A stretch of DNA of 64,000 bases. Source: CAVSSX01 sp963730735 (GTDB lineage: Bacteria; Actinomycetota; Acidimicrobiia; Acidimicrobiales; RAAP-2). A program made the translations under genes and the position numbers. The first letter of the stretch is position 1. Each line of letters begins with the position of its first letter. Under the pieces are notes generated by a model. It was not told where the DNA came from, did not search any database, and was given only the letters and a program-made list of their open reading frames with translations. The stretch is from NCBI GenBank assembly GCA_963730735.1, contig CAVSSX010000012.1, positions 124,001-188,000 of the forward strand, in the 5' to 3' direction. Below are positions 43,157 through 51,729 of this stretch, in pieces.

Positions 43157-43167
43157 AGCGTAACGCT
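43157..43167. promoter_or_regulatory. Palindrome AGCGTAACGCT over the tetR -10 box
   Basis: The 5+1+5 palindrome contains the minus-strand TACGCT (43162-43157), which ends six bases before ATG 43150. A repressor bound here would block its own promoter. Confidence 0.4.
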
Positions 43168-43172
43168 TGGGT

Positions 43173-43243
43173 ACCGATCGGTGTGCATAGCTTGCACCAC
43201 GTCTCGAGCTCCAGTACGTTAAGTACTCAGATCGGTGTACATA
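43173..43243. promoter_or_regulatory. Operator-like elements in the tetR/SDR divergent region
   Basis: Three elements: the 10-bp palindrome ACCGATCGGT (43173-43182); the dyad AGTAC-GTTAA-GTACT (43213-43227); and a direct repeat GATCGGTGTGCATA (43176-43189) and GATCGGTGTACATA (43230-43243), 13 of 14 identical and 54 bp apart. The second copy abuts a TACATA box that could drive the SDR gene at 43273. The adjacent TetR protein is the likely binder. Confidence 0.5.
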
Positions 43244-43272
43244 ACATCGGGATCGACAACGGAGGAGGCGTC

Positions 43273-44007
43273 ATGGGAAAGCTCGATGGCAAGGTCGCGG
43301 TGATCACCGGCGGAACGAGCGGGATGGCGCTGGCCGGCGCCCGGCGGTTCGTCGAGGAAGGCGCGTACGTCTTCATCACCGGCCGGCGGAAGGACGCGCT
43401 GGACGAAGCCGTCGAGCTGATCGGCCGGAACGTCACCGGGGTGCAGGGCGATGCAGCCGACCTCGATGATCTGGATCACCTCTACGACACGGTCCGCCAG
43501 CAGAAGGGCGCCCTCGACGTGTTGTGGGCGAGTGCCGGGGTTGGCGAGCCCGGCCGGCTCGACGAGGTCACCGCGGAACAGTTCGATGCCGCCTTCTCGC
43601 TGAACGCCCGCGGCACGCTGTTCACGGTGCAGAAGGCGCTCCCGCTGTTCAACGACGGTGGCTCCATCTTCATGACCGGGTCGAACGCGTCGCTCCGGGG
43701 CTACCCCGAGTGGAGCGTGTACGCGGCGAGCAAGGCCGTGCTGCCCGCCTACGCACGGGTCTGGGTGGCCGAACTGAGGGACAGGAATATCCGGGTGAAC
43801 GTGCTGACCCCCGGCCAGGTGGGCACGCCGATGATGGAGGAGGTGATGGACGAGGCCACGAAGGCCCAATTCGAGTCCGTGATCCCGCGACGAAGGATGG
43901 GCCGCCCCGAAGAAATCGCCTCGGTGGCGTTGTTCCTCGCTTCGGACGACTCGAGCTACGTCAACGGCATGGAGCTGGTGGCCGACGGGGGCACCACCGT
44001 GATCTGA
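43273..44007 (+). CDS. Short-chain dehydrogenase/reductase
   Basis: A 244-residue SDR. VAVITGGTSGMALAGARRFV is the cofactor loop, with M-A in place of the usual I-G; GDAADLDDLDHLYDTV binds adenine, ASAGVGEPG stands for NNAG, FMTGSNASLRG holds the catalytic serine, and YAASKAVLPAYARVWVAEL the YxxxK pair. RRRMGRPEEIASVALFLASD and ELVADGG end it. This branch (SDR next to a TetR repressor) often detoxifies aldehydes or quinones. RBS GGAGGAGG is strong. ATG 43273 lies just after the operator region, supporting the start. Confidence 0.93.
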   Translation: MGKLDGKVAVITGGTSGMALAGARRFVEEGAYVFITGRRKDALDEAVELIGRNVTGVQGDAADLDDLDHLYDTVRQQKGALDVLWASAGVGEPGRLDEVTAEQFDAAFSLNARGTLFTVQKALPLFNDGGSIFMTGSNASLRGYPEWSVYAASKAVLPAYARVWVAELRDRNIRVNVLTPGQVGTPMMEEVMDEATKAQFESVIPRRRMGRPEEIASVALFLASDDSSYVNGMELVADGGTTVI

Positions 44008-44051
44008 ATCGACGCCTGGAGCCCGGCGACACCCGCGTCCTGGCTCGACGG

Positions 44052-44960
44052 TCAACCGGCGGCGGCCAGGAGGTCCGGGTACTTGTGCTCGAGGGCGAGC
44101 CGGATCCCCTCGCGCCAGGTCATCTCGCAGGCGCCGAGCACCCGACGCATCGTCGAAGCGTCCATCGGGTTGGCCGGGTAGGTGCCGTCGGTGTACTTGA
44201 AGCGCGGCTCGAGGCCCAGGAGCTCGCCGGCGAAGGTGCAGTACTCCTCGACGCTGACCTGCTCCTCACCGCAGAAGTTCACCACCACCGGTGGCACCTG
44301 ACCGGCCGAGAGCGACCGGACGGCGAGGGCCACGGCGTCGTCCTCCCACAAGAGCGAGATGCCCCGGGGCTCGGACGGGTTGATCCAGATCTCCTTGCCG
44401 AGCACCATTCGGTCGATCGAGGAGAAGGCCCCGCCGCTGCCGCCGTCGGGCCCGTAGAGCGCCCCGATGCGCAGGATGATGGCCGGGGTCTCCCACAGCG
44501 ACGCCAGGAACTGGACCGACTGCTCAGCGGCGATCTTGGACATGGCGTAGGCCGGGATGTCCACGCCGTACTCGTCCTCCTCGACCAGTGGTCGGGGCTG
44601 GTGGCGGTAGACCCCGGCCGTCGAGCAGAACACGAAGGTCCCGGTGTCCCGGCACTGCGAGAGCAGGCGCGACGTCCCCTGGGTGTTGATGGCAAAGGTC
44701 TCGGCCATGTCGCGCTCGGAGAACGGCGGGATCAGCGAGGCGGCGTGGAAGACGGCGTCGAACGGCGGTAGGTCGGCGAGTTCGTCGCGGGCCAGGTCCT
44801 TGGCCACGCACCGCACGCCCAGGGCCTCGAGGCCGGCCTTGGCCTCGGGGTCCGAGAAGCGGGCGAGACCCCAGACCTCGTTGTCCTGCACGAGGGCCCG
44901 CACCAGCGGCAGTCCGAGGTTCCCCGTCGGGCCGGTGACCAGAATCCGTGTGCCGTTCAT
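44052..44960 (-). CDS. NAD-dependent epimerase/dehydratase (extended SDR)
   Basis: A 302-residue extended SDR. ILVTGPTGNLGLPLVRALVQ is the NAD-binding motif (a proline replaces the second glycine), VFHAASLIPPFSERD, FVFCSTAGVYRHQP and YAMSKIAAEQSVQFL give the serine and the Y-x-x-x-K, and LRIGALYGPDGG follows. It probably acts on a nucleotide sugar or a sterol-like substrate. It lies five bases after the stop of the membrane protein gene, yet TAGGTT seven bases before ATG 44960 could give it its own leaderless transcript. Confidence 0.88.
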   Translation of the reverse strand: MNGTRILVTGPTGNLGLPLVRALVQDNEVWGLARFSDPEAKAGLEALGVRCVAKDLARDELADLPPFDAVFHAASLIPPFSERDMAETFAINTQGTSRLLSQCRDTGTFVFCSTAGVYRHQPRPLVEEDEYGVDIPAYAMSKIAAEQSVQFLASLWETPAIILRIGALYGPDGGSGGAFSSIDRMVLGKEIWINPSEPRGISLLWEDDAVALAVRSLSAGQVPPVVVNFCGEEQVSVEEYCTFAGELLGLEPRFKYTDGTYPANPMDASTMRRVLGACEMTWREGIRLALEHKYPDLLAAAG

Positions 44961-44965
44961 GGCCC

Positions 44966-46339
44966 TCAACCTAGGGCAACGGTCGTCGCCGGGACGGCCT
45001 GGTCGACCACGGACGGCCGTCCGCTCGGCGTCTCGGCGGCCCGGTCCTCGGGCGGGTCGGGGATTTCGGGCGCGACGGCGCCGAGCGCCAGCGACAGCAC
45101 GAACACGAGGCCCACGGCGACCTGCACCGTGGGCCCGACCGAGTGGCGGCCGATCTCCCAGGAGTCGCCGACCCAGGCCAGCACCAGACCCAGGTACCCG
45201 GTGAGCACGACCGCACCCCACCACCCGACCGCCCGTCTTAGCCCCCCGAGGGCCCGGCGCCGGACGACGAGCACCACGGCGGCCAGTCCGGTGAGCGTCA
45301 GCAGGATGGTCTGGCGGTACGTGAGCAGCAGTCCCCGGACGGCCGCCGGCACGACAGGATGGGCGGGCGTGCCGCCGTAGAAGTCGAGCTGGCGGTAGTT
45401 CAGTTCCTGGTGGGCGCCGAAGGTCCCCGAGAGCACCCATCCCGGGTGGAGCGCCGCGTACTCGAGGTAGGTCCGGCCGCCGGCCTGGCCCATCCAGGCC
45501 CGGAAGCCGGCCAGCGCCGGCGAGTGGTGGAGGGCGTTGTCCGACGCCAGGTCGTACGGTCCGGCCAGATGGCGGAGGGCCGGCGTCACCGGCATCCCGT
45601 GGGCGGCGAAGAAGGCGGTCATCGAGGGGCTCACCAGCACCCGCTCGGTCACGACGTGGAAGAACGGCTGCTGCCACAACGAGCCGGCGTCGGTCGAGGC
45701 GATGACGGCCACGCCACCGGCGATGGCGACGCCGGCCGCCACCAGTTCCGCCGGCCGGCGATGCGAGAGGAGGACCAGCACCAGGCCGACGACACCGCAC
45801 ACGAGGAGCACATAGCCGTTGGTGTCCCGGGTCCCGGCCCAAAGAAGGGCGACCACCACGACCCGCAGGAGCGAGCCCCGGTGGGCGAGCCACGAGGCCA
45901 GTGAGCCGAGCAGGAGGGCCAGCAGGGAGAGCGAGAGCGAGTCGCTCAGGATGGCCGAGTACCAGTGGGTGACGTAGTCCGTGCAACTGAGCACCAGGAC
46001 CCCGACGAAGGCCACGTAACACGCCGGCCGGCGGGTGACCAGCAGGGCCTGGTACGCCAGGTAGCCCCAGCAGAGCGCGCCGACCAGCGCCTGCACCACC
46101 ACGATGGCCACCAGGTCCCGGCGCAACAGTGCGTAGAGGAGCGGCACCACCGGTAGTCGCTCGCCGGTGAGCGTCACCCGGCCGAGGTAGCTCGCCGAGT
46201 CGTAGTCGAGCTTGGGCGTGGTCAGCATCGACGGGAGGGTCGAGATCACGGCCACCGCCACGATCACCAGGAGCTCGGCCCCCCGCACGGCGCGACCGCC
46301 ACCGAGGCGCTGCGGAGGGGCCGTCGGTGCTGCCTGCAA
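44966..46339 (-). CDS. Polytopic membrane protein, glycosyltransferase (GT39/GT87-like) candidate
   Basis: A 457-residue protein with about 10-11 membrane helices. After the first helix (LLVIVAVAVISTLPSMLTTP) comes KLDYDSASYLGRVTLTGER, an extracytoplasmic loop with a D-x-D/S arrangement as in lipid-linked-sugar glycosyltransferases. A large extracellular loop (residues about 225-310, FFHVVTERVLVSPSM, YLEYAALHPGWVLSGTFG) has the form seen in ArnT-type enzymes, and an acidic proline-rich tail closes it. I cannot assign the sugar donor. The neighbouring epimerase gene would suit a sugar-related role. Confidence 0.7.
   Translation of the reverse strand: MQAAPTAPPQRLGGGRAVRGAELLVIVAVAVISTLPSMLTTPKLDYDSASYLGRVTLTGERLPVVPLLYALLRRDLVAIVVVQALVGALCWGYLAYQALLVTRRPACYVAFVGVLVLSCTDYVTHWYSAILSDSLSLSLLALLLGSLASWLAHRGSLLRVVVVALLWAGTRDTNGYVLLVCGVVGLVLVLLSHRRPAELVAAGVAIAGGVAVIASTDAGSLWQQPFFHVVTERVLVSPSMTAFFAAHGMPVTPALRHLAGPYDLASDNALHHSPALAGFRAWMGQAGGRTYLEYAALHPGWVLSGTFGAHQELNYRQLDFYGGTPAHPVVPAAVRGLLLTYRQTILLTLTGLAAVVLVVRRRALGGLRRAVGWWGAVVLTGYLGLVLAWVGDSWEIGRHSVGPTVQVAVGLVFVLSLALGAVAPEIPDPPEDRAAETPSGRPSVVDQAVPATTVALG
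44968..44973 (-). promoter_or_regulatory. Putative -10 box TAGGTT, leaderless epimerase start
   Basis: TAGGTT on the minus strand ends seven bases before ATG 44960 and overlaps the stop codon of the upstream gene. Confidence 0.35.
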
Positions 46340-46593
46340 CGGGGCACTCCCTCCAGTCGACAGCCAGTCGTCGATCGGGGCCGCCCGGACGTCGTCCGCG
46401 GATCATTCGCTCCCCGAGTGCCCCTACCGTAGCCGTCGACCCCTGGACCAGGAAGTTTCCACGCCCCTTCCCCCGAGCCCGGGTGAGGGCCCGGTTGCTA
46501 CTGTGCACACGGCGTCGGCAACGGGTCGGATCCCGTCCGGCGGTGCGGAGCGGCACCGGACGAAGGTGCGCACGTCGTGTCAGGGGGGCGCTT

Positions 46594-47082
46594 GTGAGTG
46601 ACCTAGAGGAAACGGTACGCCGGCTCGAGGCGCGGGTCGGCCAGCTCGAGGACCAGCTGGAGCTGTACCAGCTGATCACCAGCTACGGCCCGGCGGTCGA
46701 CAGCGGCTCCGGCGCCGTGGCGGCGGGCATCTGGGCCGAGGGCGGGGTCTACGACACGCTCCACGTCATGGAGAATCCGGGCGAGATCGAGGCCATGGTG
46801 GCCAGCGACGGTCACCAGTCGCTCATCGCCAACGGGTGCTCGCACGCCATGGGGCTCCCGCTGGTGGAGCTGGACGGGGACACCGCCGTCGCCACCGGGT
46901 ACTCGCAGGTCTTCGTGAGCGACGGCGACGCGTTCAAGGTCTGGCGGGCCTCGGCCAACCGTTGGGAGTTCGAGCGCGGGCCAGAGGGCTGGCGGGCCGT
47001 GCGTCGGGTGAACCGGGCCCTCGACGGCGCCGACGACGCCAAGCAGATCCTCCGCGACGGCGTGGCCCACCGACCCACCTGA
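46594..47082 (+). CDS. SnoaL-like / NTF2-fold protein with N-terminal coiled coil
   Basis: A 162-residue protein. It opens with a short coiled coil (DLEETVRRLEARVGQLEDQL), then ELYQLITSYGPAVDSGSG, the helix of the SnoaL-like_4 group, and a sheet ending FERGPEGWRAVRRVNRAL. The conserved aspartate of the active dehydratase-type members seems present (VDSG). It precedes an LLM oxidoreductase by about 100 bases on the same strand. GTG 46594 follows GGGGGGC. Activity is unknown; a substrate-binding partner of the LLM enzyme is one guess. The 254 bases upstream hold no gene, only a possible TACTGT box at 46499. Confidence 0.8.
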   Translation: MSDLEETVRRLEARVGQLEDQLELYQLITSYGPAVDSGSGAVAAGIWAEGGVYDTLHVMENPGEIEAMVASDGHQSLIANGCSHAMGLPLVELDGDTAVATGYSQVFVSDGDAFKVWRASANRWEFERGPEGWRAVRRVNRALDGADDAKQILRDGVAHRPT

Positions 47083-47107
47083 GCCCGGTCGTCCCGGTCG
47101 CCCCGGG

Positions 47108-47151
47108 CGACCGCCAGCACCGACGACCGCCAGCACCGACGACCGAGCACC
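47108..47151. repeat. 16-bp tandem repeat, about 2.7 copies
   Basis: CGACCGCCAGCACCGA occurs at 47108-47123 and 47124-47139 and again in part. It lies between the SnoaL-like and LLM genes and shows no hairpin. Copy number may vary between strains. Confidence 0.7.
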
Positions 47152-47183
47152 GGACCGGGCACCGGTCCCGAGGGAGACGACCC

Positions 47184-48164
47184 GTGACCGAACTGACCCT
47201 GCTGTACGACATGCGGGCGCCCCAGCCGGGCGTCCCGGCCGACCAGCTCTACCAGGCGGCGGTGGAGCAATCCGCCTGGGCCGACGCCCACGGGTTCGCC
47301 GGTGTCACCCTGACCGAGCACCACGCCACCACCGACGGCTACCTGCCGTCGCCGATGGTGCTCGGAGCGGCGGTGGCCGCCGTGACCCGGCAGATGGAGC
47401 TACGCCTCTCGCTGGTGCTGCTCCCCCTCCACAACCCCCTCCGGGTGGCCGAGGACCTGGCCGTCCTCGACCTCATCAGCGGAGGCCGCCTCCGGCTCAC
47501 CGTGGGGATGGGCTACCGGGCCGAGGAGTACGAGCAGCTGGGCATGGACATCCACCGCCGGCCCTCGCTCATGGAGGAGGGCGTCGAAGCCCTCAAGCAG
47601 GCGTGGACCGGCGAGCCGTTCGAGTACCGGGGCCGGACCGTCCAGGTGCTGCCCCGCCCGGCCCAACGGCCCCGACCGGCGATCGCCATGGGCGGCTCGT
47701 CGCCGGCCAGCGCCCGGCGGGCGGCCCGGATCGCCGACGCGTACCAGCCGCTCGCCCCCCGGCTCTACGAGCTGTACCTCGAGGAGCTGACCGCCCTGGG
47801 CAAGCCCGCCCCCGTCGACCACGGTGCGGCCGGGGCCTCGGGCTACTACCTCTACGTCTCCGAGGACCCCGAGCGGGACTGGGCCCGCATCGCCCCCTAC
47901 GCCCTGTTCGACACGAACGAGTACGCCAAGTGGATCGGGTCTCGGCGGGGCAGCTTCACCGTCGCCACCGACACCGACGCCCTGCGGGCCATGGGCACCT
48001 ACCGGGTGGTGACGCCCGAGGAGTGCCTCGAGCTCGCCCGGACGGAGCGCTCACTGACCTTCAAACCCCTGGTCGGGGGCATGGAGCCGGACCTCGGTTG
48101 GGAGGGCCTCCACCTCTTCGCCGACAAGGTGCTCCCCCACCTCGACGCACCCGGGACGAACTGA
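47184..48164 (+). CDS. LLM class flavin-dependent oxidoreductase
   Basis: A 326-residue luciferase-like protein. LTLLYDMRAPQPGVPADQLY, FAGVTLTEHHATTDGYLPSP, LRLSLVLLPLHNPLRVAEDL and LDLISGGRLRLTVGMGYRAEEYEQLG are the standard barrel blocks, and RPRPAIAMGGSSPASARRAA the cofactor phosphate loop. It follows a SnoaL-like gene, an arrangement seen again at 54-55.7 kb. GTG 47184 is preceded by GAGGGAGACG. Cofactor FMN or F420 is expected; the actinobacterial setting favours F420. Confidence 0.9.
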   Translation: MTELTLLYDMRAPQPGVPADQLYQAAVEQSAWADAHGFAGVTLTEHHATTDGYLPSPMVLGAAVAAVTRQMELRLSLVLLPLHNPLRVAEDLAVLDLISGGRLRLTVGMGYRAEEYEQLGMDIHRRPSLMEEGVEALKQAWTGEPFEYRGRTVQVLPRPAQRPRPAIAMGGSSPASARRAARIADAYQPLAPRLYELYLEELTALGKPAPVDHGAAGASGYYLYVSEDPERDWARIAPYALFDTNEYAKWIGSRRGSFTVATDTDALRAMGTYRVVTPEECLELARTERSLTFKPLVGGMEPDLGWEGLHLFADKVLPHLDAPGTN

Positions 48165-48186
48165 GCCGAGGCCGGCACCTGCGTCA

Positions 48187-48216
48187 TTGACAGATGTCAT
48201 CGGCTGATGACATTCT
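48187..48216 (+). promoter_or_regulatory. Promoter with 20-bp operator dyad for the MFS-TetR operon
   Basis: TTGACA (48187-48192) and CATTCT (48211-48216) are 18 bases apart. Between them ATGTCATC-GGCT-GATGACAT (48194-48213) is a perfect 8+4+8 dyad. CATTCT ends six bases before GTG 48223, so the mRNA is probably leaderless. The operon's own TetR protein is the obvious candidate to bind. Confidence 0.6.
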
Positions 48217-48222
48217 GGCCGG

Positions 48223-49735
48223 GTGACGACGACGACCTCCGAACCGGCGCCTGCGGGCGGGTCGCTCCAACTGCGGGCGGTGCTGCCGACCCTGGTCGCC
48301 GTGTCGGCCCTGGTCGCCATCGTGAGCAGCCTGGGGGCGCCGCTGATCCCGTCGATCGCCCGCCACGACCACGTCTCGCTCTCGACGGCCGAGTGGCTCC
48401 TGACCGCCACCCTCATGGCCGGCGCCCTGGCCACCCCGGCCATGGGCCGGCTGGCCGACGGCCCCCACAAGCGGCGGGTGGTCGTGGTGGCGCTGCTGGT
48501 GGTGCTGGCCGGCTGCGTGCTCTCGGCCGTCTCGGACACCTTCTTGGTGATGGTGATCGGCCGGGGCCTCCAGGGGGTCGGGCTGGGGCTGCTGCCGGTG
48601 ACCATGGCCATCGCCCGGGCGGAGTTCGGCACGGCCAAGGCCGGTCGGGCCATCGCCACCCTCTCGGTGACCGGCGCCGTGGGCGCCGGCCTCGGCTACC
48701 CCCTCACCGGGGTGATCGCCCAGCTCTTCGACTTCCGGGCGGCCTTCTGGTTCGGGGCCATCACCGTGGCCCTGGCCCTGGTGCTGGCGGTGGTGGTCCT
48801 GCCGGCGACATCGACCGCCGCGTCGAGGCCCTTCGACTTCCTCGGCATGGTGACGCTGGCCCTGGCCGTGGTGGCCATCTCGGTCGTCCTGAGCGAGGGC
48901 GGTGAGTGGGGCTGGACGTCGGGGGGCTCGCTCGCCCTCTTCGGCGCCACCATCGTGCTGGTCGGGCTGTGGGTGCTCCACGAGCTGCGTCGGTCCGACC
49001 CCCTCATCGACGTGCGTCAGATCCGCAACCGTTCGGTGCTGACGGCCAACGTCTCGGGGTTCCTGATCGCCGTGGCCATGTACCTCTTCCTCCCGATCAT
49101 CATCGAGTTCGTCCAGGTCCCGGGGACCGACGGCTACGGGTTCGGGGCCTCGGTGGTGGTGTCGAGCCTGGTCTTCGTCCCGCTGTCGGTGGGCTCCTTC
49201 CTGGCCAGCCGGTGTCTCTCGGCCTACGACCGCCGCTTCGGCACCCGCAGCATGATCCCCCTGGGCTCGATCGTGTTCGCCCTGTCCTCGTTGTTCTTCG
49301 CCCTCGAGCACCGTTCGCTGTGGGAGGCCTTCGTGGCCGCCGGCTTCGCCGGGGTCGGGTTCGGCTTCACCTTCGCCGCCATGCCCGGGTTCATCGTCCG
49401 GGCGGTGAAGCGCAGCGAGACCGGGAGCGCCATGGGCCTCTACCAGGTGCTCCGCAGCATCGGCCTGTCCGTCGGCAGTGCCCTGGCGGCCGGCATGCTC
49501 ACGGCCTACACCCGCACCGGCCACACCTTTCCCGACGTCGAGGGCTTCCGGGACACGTTGCTGCTCGCCTCGGGGCTCTGCGCCCTGACGGCCGTGCTCA
49601 GCTACTTCCTCCCCGGTTCCCTGGCCGCCGCCCAGCCCCGAGGTCGAGCGGCTCATGGAGGAGGAGGGCGAGCTCGGCGGGGCCGGTGCCCTGCTCGACG
49701 GCGACGAGGTGGCGGCCGTGGTCGCCGAGCGATGA
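48223..49735 (+). CDS. MFS drug transporter (frame broken near the end)
   Basis: An antiporter of about 504 residues. LVAIVSSLGAPLIPSIARHD and WLLTATLMAGALATPAMGRL are TM1-2 with motif A (ADGPHKRR), and IGRGLQGVGLGLLPVTMAIA motif B; helices continue to YFLPGSLAAAQP. As read, the frame then runs on for 36 arginine- and glycine-rich residues straight into the TetR gene with no stop (to 50340). The +1 frame instead gives EVERLMEEEGELGGAGALLD and stops at 49733-49735, overlapping the TetR ATG. One extra C in GCCCCGAGG explains it, so I treat the apparent 705-residue fusion as an artefact. Confidence 0.88.
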
Positions 49736-50340
49736 CCCCCGCCACCCCGCCGACCGAGGCCCGGGTCCGGCGGTCCCGGGACGCCGCCGCCAGCCGGGCC
49801 GACCTCCTGACGGCGGCCCAGGAGCTGTTCGGCCAGCGGGGCTTCGACGGCACCACCATCCGGGACATCGGCGAGGCGGCCGGGGTCGACGCGGCACTGA
49901 TCGCCCGCTACTTCGGGAGCAAGGCCGACCTGTACATCGCCGCCGTGGTGGCCGAGGCCCGCGACGAGACGCTGCCCGACCGCTTCGAGCGGGTCGAGGA
50001 CATCGCCCGGGCGCTGCTCACCCGCACCGACACCACCGGCCTCGGCCCGGTGACCCAGGCGCTCATCCGGGCCGACACCACCGAGGAGATCCGCGAGGCC
50101 GCCCGGGGCCACCTCGGTCGCCGCATGGTCGAGCCGCTGCGGACCGACCTCGCCCGCCAGGACCTGGACCGGCCCCAACTCCGGGCCGAGGTCCTGGTGT
50201 CGGCCCTGATGGGGGTGAACCTGGCCCGGGCCCTCGGATGGTTCGACGAGCTGGCCGGCGTCGAGCGCCAGCAACTGGTCGCCCTGGTCGCCGAGCTGCT
50301 CGACGGCCGGGATCGGCCCCCGGAGGCTGCTCCGTCCTAG
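49732..50340 (+). CDS. TetR family transcriptional regulator
   Basis: A 202-residue repressor. SRADLLTAAQELFGQRGFDG then TIRDIGEAAGVDAALIARYF is the TetR_N helix-turn-helix, with GSKADLYIAAV after it. The C-terminal domain (MVEPLRTDLARQDLDRPQLR, AEVLVSALMGVNLARALGWF) is of the TetR_C group tied to drug pumps. Its ATG overlaps the proper MFS stop (ATGA at 49732). It most likely represses its operon through the dyad at 48194-48213. As sequenced it is open with the MFS gene; see that entry. Confidence 0.9.
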   Translation: MTPATPPTEARVRRSRDAAASRADLLTAAQELFGQRGFDGTTIRDIGEAAGVDAALIARYFGSKADLYIAAVVAEARDETLPDRFERVEDIARALLTRTDTTGLGPVTQALIRADTTEEIREAARGHLGRRMVEPLRTDLARQDLDRPQLRAEVLVSALMGVNLARALGWFDELAGVERQQLVALVAELLDGRDRPPEAAPS

Positions 50341-50356
50341 GACGACGGCCGGCGGC

Positions 50357-51036
50357 TCAGGGTTCGACCAGCGCCGCCAGCTCGGGCGTGTGCTCCCGGA
50401 TGTCGTCCCACACCTCGGGGCTGACGCCGGCCCGGATCTGGCCGAGGACCGTCCTCGAGGGCGGCCGGTGGCAGGGAGGCCGACAGGTTCCGCAGGCGGG
50501 CCGCCCGGTGCTCGGGACTGAGCCCGCTGACCACCCAGGGCTGGAGCCGGGGGTCGTCGGGCACCGACGACAGGATGGTGCGCAGGAGCCGGCCCTGCTC
50601 GTCGTCGTCGAAGAGCAGGGGGACCTGGGGCAGCACCTCCTCCTCCTCGAGCTCGAAGTGCGCCCGGAGCGAGTCGCGGATCTCGTCGAGCTCGTCGGCC
50701 ACCATCGCCATGCCGGCGTCGCCCGGGAACGTCCGGGCCTCGAGCAGGGCGCTCCGGACGTCGTAGAGGAGGAGCTGCTCGGCGTGGTGGTCCTCGAGCA
50801 GCATGGTCGTTCACCACCCCGCCGGCCCGGCGGATGGCGGCGAAGAGGATGGCGTCCTCGACCCCCGAGTGCAGGCGGAGCTCCTGGTCGAAGTAGGCCA
50901 GCCGGTCGGCGAACGCCTCGACCTGCCCGGCATCGAGCGAGCGGGCGTCGTGGGCCAGCCCGGTGACGTCGTGGGCCAGGGCCTCGTGGAGGTCGTACCA
51001 GGTCCGCAGCGGTCCGGTGATGCGCGCCGTGGCCAT
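50357..51036 (-). CDS. Hemerythrin HHE domain-containing protein (frame broken twice)
   Basis: About 226 residues of four-helix-bundle protein with a likely di-iron site. WYDLHEALAHDVTGLAHDAR, LRLHSGVEDAILFAAI, then in the next frame MLLEDHHAEQLLLYDVRSAL and LRAHFELEEEEVLPQVP give the histidine and acidic ligand pattern. The last part (GVSPEVWDDIREHTPELA) lies in a third frame. Dropping one C from GACCATG and one G from GAGGACGG joins the parts; length 3n+2 agrees. Such proteins sense oxygen, NO or metals. ATG 51036 (MATARITGPLRT) is preferred over an upstream ATG at 51072. Confidence 0.8.
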
Positions 51037-51097
51037 CGACCGAACGCTGCCAGCTCGGACCCGGCCGGTCAACCCCCGTCCGCGCGATGGTGGTGCC

Positions 51098-51671
51098 GTG
51101 CTCTACCGCCCGCGCACCGACGACGACCTGCCGGCCGTCGTCGCCCTGGCCCGCCAGGTGCACGACCTCGACGGCTACCCGGTGGTCCTGGCCGACGATC
51201 CGCTGGCCTTCCTGGCGACACCCGACGCCCTCGGTGCCTGGGTGGCCGAGGAGGACGGGGCCGTCCTCGGCCACGTCGCCCTCCATCCCCGCAGCTCGGC
51301 GCCGGTGCTGGCGGCTGGCCGCCGAGGCCACCGGCGGCCCGCCGGCACAGCTCGGGGTCGTGGCCCGGTTGCTGGTGGCCCCGACCGCCCGCCGGCGGGG
51401 CATCGGTCGGGGTCTCCTCGGCCGGGCGGCCGAGGAGGCGGTGGCCCTCGGTCGCCGGCCGGTCCTCGACGTGGTGACCGAGCACCGCTCGGCCATCCAC
51501 CTCTACGACCGCTGCGGCTGGCAACCGGCCGGGACGGTGACGGTGACCTTCCCGGAGCTCGAGGTCACCGAGGTCGTCTACCTCGCCCCGGCGCCGGTGC
51601 TCGCCGCCGCCGACGCCCGGGCCCTCGAGCTGGCCGTCGCCCATCCGGTCACCCCGACCGCCACGCCCTGA
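51098..51671 (+). CDS. GNAT family N-acetyltransferase (frame broken once)
   Basis: About 190 residues. LYRPRTDDDLPAVVALARQV opens the fold, AWVAEEDGAVLGHVAL follows, and after a break near 51310 the acetyl-CoA site VVARLLVAPTARRRGIGRGL is intact (Q/R-x-x-G-x-G/A as RRRGIG), then VVTEHRSAIHLYDRCGWQ. Reading CTGGCGGC as CTGCGGC restores the frame, length 3n+1. It acetylates an amine on a small molecule or protein. GTG 51098 is chosen for the frame. It is divergent from the hemerythrin-like gene. Confidence 0.82.
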
Positions 51672-51676
51672 GCACG

Positions 51677-51704
51677 GGTCGGGCCCCGCATCCCCCGCCC
51701 GACC
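51677..51704. terminator. Hairpin between convergent GNAT and permease genes
   Basis: GGTCGGGC and GCCCGACC form a perfect 8-bp stem around a 12-base loop, placed just after the GNAT stop. There is no T-tract. Confidence 0.3.
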
Positions 51705-51729
51705 GCGGCAGGGCGGTTCGACCCGACGC

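Noticed and set aside
47108..47151. CRISPR-like array
   Set aside because: The units are 16 bp in direct tandem without spacers, so it is a simple tandem repeat.
48223..50340. Natural MFS-TetR fusion protein
   Set aside because: The joining segment is arginine/glycine-rich junk, while the +1 frame gives a normal tail, a stop and an ATGA start for TetR.
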